The position numbers and the translations under genes were made by a program. Positions 1-3,970 of a DNA stretch of 5,148 nucleotides are shown here, in pieces. Origin of the DNA: Verrucomicrobiota bacterium. GTDB taxonomy: Bacteria; Verrucomicrobiota; Verrucomicrobiia; Opitutales; Opitutaceae. A model generated the notes under the pieces. It was not told the DNA's origin. It saw nothing but the letters and a program-made list of their open reading frames with translations, and made no database searches. The DNA is taken from NCBI GenBank assembly GCA_023443985.1, contig JAEZSJ010000026.1, positions 1-5,148 of the forward strand, given 5' to 3'. Numbering within the stretch: position 1 is the stretch's first letter; every line of letters begins with the position of its first letter.

Positions 1-74
1 GTGGGCGGCGGCCGCATGGGGGCCGGCGGCGGCATCTGGAGACGGGCGTGAAGGCGGGTGTGGGGGGCGGACAT
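1..74 (-). CDS. possible 5' end of an unidentified gene (partial)
   Basis: On the minus strand an open frame starts with ATG at 74, or at an in-frame ATG at 95, and stays open to the left edge. It reads MSAPHTRLHARLQMPPPAP and continues proline-rich. Almost every third codon position is G or C, as in the real genes of this window, whereas the competing plus-strand frames are poorer in this respect. It would be the next gene after the leuA terminator on the same strand. There is no Shine-Dalgarno sequence and no recognisable family in about 24 codons, so it could equally be non-coding GC-rich DNA. Confidence 0.22.
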   Translation of the reverse strand, partial: MSAPHTRLHARLQMPPPAPMRPPP

Positions 75-228
75 GGACTTGACGCCGACGAGCATGCCAA
101 GAAAGGCCGCGCCGTGTCTCGTGCTGCTTTGCCGACGGGGAATCCGGCGGAGTGGCGGTCCGCGAGCGGCCGCGAACGGGCCCGGGGCGTTCGTCGGGCG
201 GCGGAGGGCCGGGGGAGGGCGTCGTGTT

Positions 229-261
229 AAAAAAAAGCGGAGCCGGCGTTATCGGCTCCGC
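229..261 (-). terminator. intrinsic terminator of leuA
   Basis: A perfect 9-bp inverted repeat pairs 253-261 with 237-245 around a 7-base loop (246-252). Read on the minus strand it is followed directly by eight T residues (236-229). It lies 36 bases past the leuA stop codon, in the right orientation. On the plus strand no T run follows the stem, so it acts for leuA only. Confidence 0.93.
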
Positions 262-297
262 CTCAAGGCTGGCGGGAACGGATCCGCGCCTCCCGTC

Positions 298-1971
298 TCA
301 ACGGATGGCCGCGCGATTGACGGCGCTGAGCAGTGCGCGGATCGAAGCGGTCTCGATGTTCGTGTCGATCCCGGCGCCGAAGTACTGCAGGCCGCGGTCG
401 GTCTTGATCTGGATATACGAGGCGGCCTTGGAATCGGCGCCTTCCCCGAGCGAGTGCTCGTTGTACGAGACGAGCTGGAAGTTCTTCAACCCCGCCACCT
501 CGAGTGCGTGCACGAAGGCGGCGATCGGGCCGTTGCCCTTGCCCTTCAGCGAACGCGGCTGGCCATCGACGAGCAGCGAGGCGGTGCACTCGGTCTCCTG
601 GTGCTGGCCGCCCCGCGGACGGGCGGAGAAGTCCGCGAGCGAGAACGGGGCGGCGCGGTTGATGTACTCCTCGAGGAAGAGCGCGTAGATCTCCTCGGCG
701 CCGATCTCGGTGCCCTTGGCGTCGGCATAGTCGTTGATGATCTTGCCGAACTCCTTGTGCATGGCCTTCGGGAGCTGCAGGCCGTACTCCTTCTCGAGGA
801 TGTAGGCGACGCCGCCTTTGCCGGACTGGCTGTTGATGCGGATGATCGCGCGGTAGGTGCGGCCGATGTCGGCCGGATCGAGGGGGATGTAGAGCACGTC
901 CCAGGGTTTCTCGGGCGACTGGTGGGTCCAGGACTTCTTGATGGCGTCCTGATGGGAGCCGGAGAAGGCGGTGAAGACCAGCTCGCCGACGTAGGGATGA
1001 CGCGGATGCACCTCCATCTTGGTGCAGCGCTCGTAGACCTCGCGGATGCGGTTGATGTCGGAGAAATCGAGCCCCGGGTGGAGGCCGTGCGTGTAGAGGT
1101 TGAGCGCGACCGTGGAGACGTCGAGGTTGCCGGTGCGTTCGCCGTTGCCGAAGAGCGTACCCTCGACCCGGTCGGCGCCCGCGAGCAGACCGAGCTCGGT
1201 GGCGGCGACGCCGGTGCCGCGGTCGTTGTGCGTGTGGAGGCTGATGATCGTCGACTCGCGGCGGGTGAGGTGGGTGCACATCCACTCGATCTGGTCGGCG
1301 TGCACGTTGGGCGTGGCGTATTCGACGGTGGCCGGGAGGTTGAGGATGATCTTGTTCTGCGGCGTGGGCTGCCAGACGTCGGAGACGGCCTCGCAGATCT
1401 CGAGGGCGAACTCGAGTTCGGTGCTGGTGAAGCTCTCCGGCGAGTATTCCAGCCGGATCTCGGTGCCGGCGGCGGCGAGCGGTCGCATCTTCTCCTTGAG
1501 GAACGCGATCGCGTGCGTGGCGATGGCGACGATCTCCGGCCGGGCCGCGCCGAAAACGTATTCACGCTGCTTGGGCGACGTGGAGTTGTAGAGGTGGAAG
1601 ATGACGCGCTTGGCGCCCTGGAGCGCCTCGAGCGAACGGACGATCAGGTCCTCGCGGCATTGGCAGAGGATCTGGATCGAGACGTCGGCCGGGATGCGGT
1701 CCTCCTCGATGAGCCGCCGGCAGAAATCGAACTCGATCTGCGAGGCCGAGGGGAATCCCACCTCGATCTCCTTGAACCCGATCGCGACGAGCATCTCGAA
1801 GTATTCCAGCTTCTCGTCGACGCTCATCGGCTGGGCGAGGGCTTGGTTGCCGTCGCGCAGGTCGACGCTGCACCAGATGGGCGCGCGCGTGAGCGTGCGG
1901 CTCGGCCACTGGCGGTTGGGCAAGTGGACCGGCGGGAACGGGCGGTACTTCGTGATCGGCGGTTTTTGCAT
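298..1971 (-). CDS. leuA: 2-isopropylmalate synthase
   Basis: Condenses acetyl-CoA with 2-oxoisovalerate to 2-isopropylmalate, the first committed step of leucine synthesis, in the cytosol. The 557 residues match the long (type 2) LeuA layout. Residues about 28-310 form the HMGL-type TIM barrel, with LRDGNQ (38-43), YSPESFTST (176-184), HTHND (246-250) and GNGERTGN (275-282). By alignment with M. tuberculosis LeuA the metal ligands are D40, H246, H248 and N282, with catalytic R39. A linker region follows, with FSGSHQDAIKKS (336-347). The C-terminal leucine-sensing LeuA_dimer domain (about 430-555) includes KGKGNGPIAAF (476-486), so leucine feedback inhibition is expected. The start ATG fits the family's usual N-terminus (TKYRPFPP near residue 7); no Shine-Dalgarno sequence precedes it. 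It is transcribed alone and divergently from the sigma operon, probably through a leader attenuator, and ends at a strong terminator. Confidence 0.97.
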   Translation of the reverse strand: MQKPPITKYRPFPPVHLPNRQWPSRTLTRAPIWCSVDLRDGNQALAQPMSVDEKLEYFEMLVAIGFKEIEVGFPSASQIEFDFCRRLIEEDRIPADVSIQILCQCREDLIVRSLEALQGAKRVIFHLYNSTSPKQREYVFGAARPEIVAIATHAIAFLKEKMRPLAAAGTEIRLEYSPESFTSTELEFALEICEAVSDVWQPTPQNKIILNLPATVEYATPNVHADQIEWMCTHLTRRESTIISLHTHNDRGTGVAATELGLLAGADRVEGTLFGNGERTGNLDVSTVALNLYTHGLHPGLDFSDINRIREVYERCTKMEVHPRHPYVGELVFTAFSGSHQDAIKKSWTHQSPEKPWDVLYIPLDPADIGRTYRAIIRINSQSGKGGVAYILEKEYGLQLPKAMHKEFGKIINDYADAKGTEIGAEEIYALFLEEYINRAAPFSLADFSARPRGGQHQETECTASLLVDGQPRSLKGKGNGPIAAFVHALEVAGLKNFQLVSYNEHSLGEGADSKAASYIQIKTDRGLQYFGAGIDTNIETASIRALLSAVNRAAIR

Positions 1972-2016
1972 GACGAAACTGGTGGACGTGAACGGGGGAG
2001 GAACGGGGCGGGCTCG
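1972..2016 (-). promoter_or_regulatory. C-rich, G-poor leader segment before leuA (rut-like)
   Basis: Read on the minus strand, the 45 bases between the second leader hairpin and the leuA ATG contain 23 C and only 8 G, including runs of four and five C. They lack an obvious hairpin and have no Shine-Dalgarno sequence. C-rich, G-poor unstructured RNA is what Rho binds, so this could be where Rho loads when leuA is not translated. That role is inference from composition only. Confidence 0.3.
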
Positions 2017-2064
2017 CTCCGGGAGAACGGCGCCGGCGGCGCCGCAACAGGGAAACTCCCGGAG
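2017..2064 (-). promoter_or_regulatory. leuA leader hairpin 2 (attenuator arm pair 3:4)
   Basis: A perfect 9-bp outer stem pairs CTCCGGGAG (minus strand, 2064-2056) with CTCCCGGAG (2025-2017). Inside it a second perfect 7-bp stem pairs 2044-2038 with 2034-2028 around a 3-base loop. The two are joined by an asymmetric internal loop. It starts right after the stop codon of the leucine-rich mini-ORF and ends 45 bases before the leuA ATG. There is no U run after it, so it is not a classical intrinsic terminator. Its inner 5' arm can instead pair with the 3' arm of hairpin 1. Confidence 0.5.
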
Positions 2065-2065
2065 G

Positions 2066-2149
2066 TCAGGACAGCGCCAAGCGGCGTTCCGCCGAACGGC
2101 GGAACAGCACGCCGCTGGTAAGTCGAAGCGCGGTCGGGAGGAGGTTCAC
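2066..2149 (-). CDS. putative leucine-rich leader peptide of leuA
   Basis: A 27-codon frame from GTG (2149) to TGA (2066) begins MNLLPTALRLTSGVLF and has 7 leucines: codons 3, 4, 8, 10, 15, 24 and 26. Two are CTT and one is TTG, codons that are uncommon beside the CTC/CTG favoured by neighbouring genes. It lies in the leuA leader on the leuA strand, just after a TTGACA-type promoter whose predicted start site falls at or next to the GTG, so it would be translated with almost no 5' leader. Codons 8 and 10 sit just before the 5' arm of hairpin 1, where a stalled ribosome would mask that arm. The likely role is cis-acting translation-sensing of leucine supply, not a protein function. A chance short ORF in GC-rich DNA is the alternative. 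Confidence 0.5.
   Translation of the reverse strand: MNLLPTALRLTSGVLFRRSAERRLALS
2077..2118 (-). promoter_or_regulatory. leuA leader hairpin 1 (attenuator arm pair 1:2)
   Basis: The core is a perfect 8-bp stem, GTTCCGCC (minus strand, 2105-2098) with GGCGGAAC (2093-2086), around a 4-base loop. It extends by AGCGGC (2116-2111) with GCCGCT (2085-2080) across a 5-base bulge, then two more G-C pairs past a single bulged base. About 16 bp form in all. The stem lies within codons about 11-24 of the leader mini-ORF. No T run follows on either strand. Confidence 0.5.
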
Positions 2150-2156
2150 GCCGCGC

Positions 2157-2185
2157 AGTAAGCCGGGCGCCGGGGGCGGTGTCAA
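2157..2185 (-). promoter_or_regulatory. candidate housekeeping sigma promoter for leuA
   Basis: Minus strand: an exact consensus -35 box TTGACA (2185-2180), a 17-base spacer of optimal length, and a -10 box CTTACT (2162-2157). The -10 box matches TATAAT at only three of six positions. Transcription would start near 2150, one base before the GTG of the leader mini-ORF and about 180 bases before the leuA ATG. It is the only good TTGACA match I noticed upstream of leuA. Confidence 0.5.
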
Positions 2186-2242
2186 CGGCCGGGAGACGGC
2201 GATGCCCCCGCGGAACCAAGGCGGCGGCCCGCAGATTTTTGG

Positions 2243-2265
2243 CGCGGCGGCACACGCCCGCCGCG
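2243..2265. repeat. perfect 8-bp inverted repeat in the intergenic region
   Basis: CGCGGCGG (2243-2250) and CCGCCGCG (2258-2265) are separated by 7 bases. It lies between the leuA and sigma-operon promoters. It has no T run downstream on either strand, so it does not look like a terminator. It may be an operator or merely a product of high GC content; nothing else recognisable is seen in 2186-2289. Confidence 0.35.
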
Positions 2266-2289
2266 AAACGCGTTGCCGCCGGGCGCGGC

Positions 2290-2318
2290 AGTAACCTCAA
2301 TGGGCCCGACCGCGTCTT
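2290..2318 (+). promoter_or_regulatory. candidate ECF-type promoter of the sigma operon
   Basis: AGTAAC (2290-2295) and CGTCTT (2313-2318) are separated by 17 bases. Many ECF sigma factors recognise a -35 box with a core AAC and a -10 box with CGTC at about this spacing, and usually drive their own operons. The predicted start site near 2325 gives a leader of about 24 bases before the sigma ATG. This suggests autoregulation; the match is by eye. Confidence 0.42.
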
Positions 2319-2348
2319 AGCCGCTGTGTTTGGCAAAGCCGCAACAAC

Positions 2349-2936
2349 ATGGACGATCAGGCGCCCGATTATGACGCTCTGCTGGCCGGCGTACGCCGCA
2401 ACGACCAGGCCGCCGCGCGCGCCCTCGTCGAGGCGCTGCATCCGCTCGTGCGAAGAATTGTGCGCTCGCATCTGCCCCGGCGCACGGCCGAGGAGGATTT
2501 GGCGCAGGAGGTCTACCTGAAGATGTTCAGCCGGCTCGAACAGTACCGGGGCGAGATGCCGCTGCCGCACTGGGTCTCCCGGATTGCGGTGACCACCTGC
2601 ATCGACCAACTGCGGCACCAGCAGCGCCGGCCGGAGCTGCGCTGGGCGGATCTCACGGAGAACGAGGCCGAAGTGCTCGATGCCGTGCTCTCCGGCAGCG
2701 ACGGCGAGGACGCCACGGACACGATCGCGGCCAAGGAGCTCGTCGGTCGGCTGCTCGACCAGCTCTCGCCCGCCGATCGCACGGTGATCACTCTGCTGGA
2801 TCTCGAGCAGAAATCGGTCGCGGAGATCCGCGCACTGACCGGCTGGGGCGCGAGCATGATCAAGGTTCGCGCTTTTCGCGCGCGCCGGAAGCTGCGCAAA
2901 CTCTTCGAGCAACTGGAACGAAAGGAATGCCCATGA
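2349..2936 (+). CDS. ECF-type sigma-70 family RNA polymerase sigma factor
   Basis: Alternative sigma factor that would direct RNA polymerase to a small set of promoters. The 195 residues fit an ECF sigma with only regions 2 and 4. Region 2 covers about 25-95, with the core-binding and -10 reading stretch EEDLAQEVYLKMFSRLEQYR (48-67) followed by WVSRIAVTTCIDQLRHQQ (75-92). A short acidic linker (about 101-128) has no region 3. Region 4 (about 129-190) has LDQLSPADRTVITLLDLEQK (136-155) and the helix-turn-helix ending in GASMIKVRAFRARRKLRK (167-184), which reads the -35 box. No Shine-Dalgarno sequence precedes the ATG. The stop codon overlaps the next gene's start (ATGA), and that gene encodes a small membrane protein, the usual place for a cognate anti-sigma factor. 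The target regulon cannot be seen here. Confidence 0.93.
   Translation: MDDQAPDYDALLAGVRRNDQAAARALVEALHPLVRRIVRSHLPRRTAEEDLAQEVYLKMFSRLEQYRGEMPLPHWVSRIAVTTCIDQLRHQQRRPELRWADLTENEAEVLDAVLSGSDGEDATDTIAAKELVGRLLDQLSPADRTVITLLDLEQKSVAEIRALTGWGASMIKVRAFRARRKLRKLFEQLERKECP
2921..2926 (+). promoter_or_regulatory. ribosome binding site deciding the start of the anti-sigma-like gene
   Basis: AAAGGA lies 6 bases before the ATG at 2933 but touches the alternative in-frame ATG at 2927. This spacing, plus the ATGA overlap with the sigma stop codon, favours 2933 as start. It is the only clear Shine-Dalgarno-like sequence ahead of any gene in the window. Confidence 0.6.
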
Positions 2937-3223
2937 AACGCCCCGATCCCTGGCTTCGTCTTGTCGCTGCTGCGCGCCGTGCGCCGCAGGAGGAGTCCGT
3001 CCAGTTGCCGCCGGGCTTCGTCACCCGTGTTGCGGCGCGCGGCTTGGCGCTGCGGCGGGAACCGGCCGACCTGTTCGGACTCTTCGGGCTGCGGGCGCTC
3101 GGTGTGGCTCTCGCCGTCCTGCTCACTTCGGCCGCGGTCAGTTACCCGTTGTCCAGGGTTGCCGAGCGCGGCGCGGGGACGGACCTCGACGATCCGGTGG
3201 CCGAACTCGTCGCCCAGCTCTGA
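2933..3223 (+). CDS. small single-helix membrane protein, probable anti-sigma factor
   Basis: I do not recognise a named family. The 96-residue product has a basic N-terminal part (1-50) with WLRLVAAARR and PPGFVTRVAARG, one hydrophobic helix at about 52-72 (from FGLRALGVALAVLLT), and a short acidic tail (DLDDPVAELV, 84-93). The expected topology is N-terminus in the cytosol and tail outside. A short sigma-binding cytosolic segment plus one membrane helix is the layout of CnrY-type anti-sigma factors, which are about the same length. Its ATG overlaps the sigma stop codon, implying coupled translation and matched amounts, and a membrane-anchored LTxxQ protein follows 4 bases later. It lacks the HxxxCxxC zinc motif of ZAS anti-sigmas. 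The role is inferred mainly from context. Confidence 0.72.
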   Translation: MKRPDPWLRLVAAARRAPQEESVQLPPGFVTRVAARGLALRREPADLFGLFGLRALGVALAVLLTSAAVSYPLSRVAERGAGTDLDDPVAELVAQL

Positions 3224-3227
3224 AACC

Positions 3228-3716
3228 ATGAATGCGAAACCTCGCGCCTTCCTGATCCTGATCGCGATCTTTGTCGCCGGGGTCGCCACGGGTCTGCTGG
3301 TGCCTTGGCGGGTGCTGTCCGCCCGCCACGACCGGCCCCAAGGGCCGAGACCGAAGATGGTGCGTATTCTTGAGCGGATCGACCACGCGCTCGAGCTCAC
3401 GCCCGAACAGCGGCCGGAGGTGGAGGCGATCGTCCGCGCCTCCTCGGAGACGCTCGATCGTCTGCGCCGCGAGTCCTTCAAGGCCGGCGCCGCGGAGATC
3501 GAGACGATGAATGCGAAGATCCAAGCGTTGCTTACTCCGGAACAGCGCGAGAAGTTCGCCGAATTGCAGCGCGAGCAACGGGAGCGCGTGCGGCGTTTCG
3601 AACGCGAGCATTCCGGACCGCATCGCGACGGAGCGGGGTCTCCGCGGGCACCGCGGCCACCCGCCGAGGACCAACCGCCGGAAGGGACTCCAGACGGGCC
3701 GCCGCCACAGGAGTGA
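3228..3716 (+). CDS. membrane-anchored extracytoplasmic LTxxQ protein (CpxP/Spy/CnrX-like)
   Basis: The 162 residues start with a basic tip and a hydrophobic helix (about 7-26). No lipobox cysteine or convincing cleavage site is visible, so it probably stays as an anchor. The rest lies outside the inner membrane. A helical domain (about 43-128) carries two LTPEQR motifs (57-62 and 102-107), the mark of the CpxP/Spy/heavy-metal-resistance superfamily, whose members bind unfolded proteins or metal. The second half is a charged, coiled-coil-like helix, and residues 129-162 are a proline-rich, probably disordered tail. As third gene of the sigma/anti-sigma operon it probably senses the envelope state and modulates the anti-sigma. 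Few histidines (34, 53, 128, 132) and no cysteines argue against an obvious metal site. Start chosen at ATG 3228, 4 bases after the preceding stop; there is no Shine-Dalgarno sequence, so translation is probably coupled. The frame is open upstream, but that part overlaps the previous gene. Confidence 0.82.
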   Translation: MNAKPRAFLILIAIFVAGVATGLLVPWRVLSARHDRPQGPRPKMVRILERIDHALELTPEQRPEVEAIVRASSETLDRLRRESFKAGAAEIETMNAKIQALLTPEQREKFAELQREQRERVRRFEREHSGPHRDGAGSPRAPRPPAEDQPPEGTPDGPPPQE

Positions 3717-3723
3717 GGGGCGG

Positions 3724-3752
3724 GCGCCGCGTGCGATTGCGGCGCTCTTTTT
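3724..3752 (+). terminator. intrinsic terminator of the sigma operon
   Basis: A perfect 7-bp G/C stem pairs GCGCCGC (3724-3730) with GCGGCGC (3739-3745) around an 8-base loop, followed by TCTTTTT (3746-3752). It lies 7 bases after the stop codon of the LTxxQ gene. It separates that operon from the SRP RNA gene, which therefore needs its own promoter. The AT-richer patch at 3746-3768 is a possible site, but no convincing -35/-10 pair is seen. Confidence 0.88.
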
Positions 3753-3801
3753 CGCCAAATTCTGATTGCGGCGCCGCCGGGCCCCCACCACCGTCCGCGC
3801 C

Positions 3802-3897
3802 GGCCAGGTCCCATGCATGGGCAGGCGCGTGAACTCCGCCAGGACCGGAAGGTAGCAACGGCAACGACGTTCTCCCAGTGCCGTGGGGTGCCTGGCC
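3802..3897 (+). ncRNA. ffs: signal recognition particle RNA, small bacterial (4.5S) type
   Basis: Partner of Ffh in co-translational targeting of membrane proteins. The domain IV signature is CAGGACCGGAAGGTAGCA (3840-3857): a GGAA tetraloop (3847-3850) closed by CC/GG, then the conserved symmetric loop CAGG opposite AGCA. The pair between them is A-U (3844/3853) where E. coli has U-A, a compensatory change. The rod continues outwards as GAAC/GUUC (3831-3834/3869-3872), UGGG/CCCA (3818-3821/3874-3877), CCCA/UGGG (3810-3813/3884-3887) and a terminal GGCCAGG/CCUGGCC stem (3802-3808/3891-3897). At about 96 nt it lacks the Alu domain. The ends are set by the terminal stem; the mature 5' end may lie a few bases earlier. 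The T-rich ACTTTTCATTTT after the final stem probably helps termination. Confidence 0.95.
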
Positions 3898-3939
3898 ACT
3901 TTTCATTTTCCGCGGCCGTCGCGGCGCGGCGGGTGCGCG

Positions 3940-3966
3940 GGGCCGGAAACCTGCAACCGCCGGCCC
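3940..3966 (-). terminator. possible terminator hairpin of malQ
   Basis: Four bases beyond the malQ stop codon (minus strand), GGGCCGG (3966-3960) pairs perfectly with CCGGCCC (3946-3940) around a 13-base loop. No U run follows, so on its own it is a weak candidate. It lies between the convergent ffs and malQ genes, where a stop signal is expected. Confidence 0.3.
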
Positions 3967-3970
3967 GGTG

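Noticed and set aside
48..230. 60-codon plus-strand frame ending in the leuA terminator
   Set aside because: Its third positions are poorer in G/C than real genes here, there is no family resemblance, and its stop lies in the terminator T-run complement.
58..2121. 687-codon open frame on the plus strand opposite leuA
   Set aside because: It is antisense to a complete, motif-rich leuA, has low-complexity Val/Asp/Glu/Leu/Arg composition without any family motif, and is explained by the lack of stop codons in GC-rich DNA.
1972..2160. T-box leader for leuA
   Set aside because: No T-box consensus sequence or specifier-loop architecture is visible, and no intrinsic terminator with a U run lies in the leader.
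1824..2912. 362-codon minus-strand frame joining the leuA upstream region and the sigma antisense
   Set aside because: It mixes antisense of the sigma gene, the intergenic region and an out-of-frame piece of leuA; no domain is recognisable.
2513..3814. 433-codon minus-strand open frame opposite the sigma operon
   Set aside because: It overlaps three well-supported plus-strand genes, is Arg/Ser-rich without motifs, and crosses the operon terminator; it is a shadow frame.
3810..3821. 12-base perfect palindrome CCCATGCATGGG as a protein-binding site
   Set aside because: It falls inside the SRP RNA, where each half pairs with the opposite side of the rod; the palindrome is a by-product.
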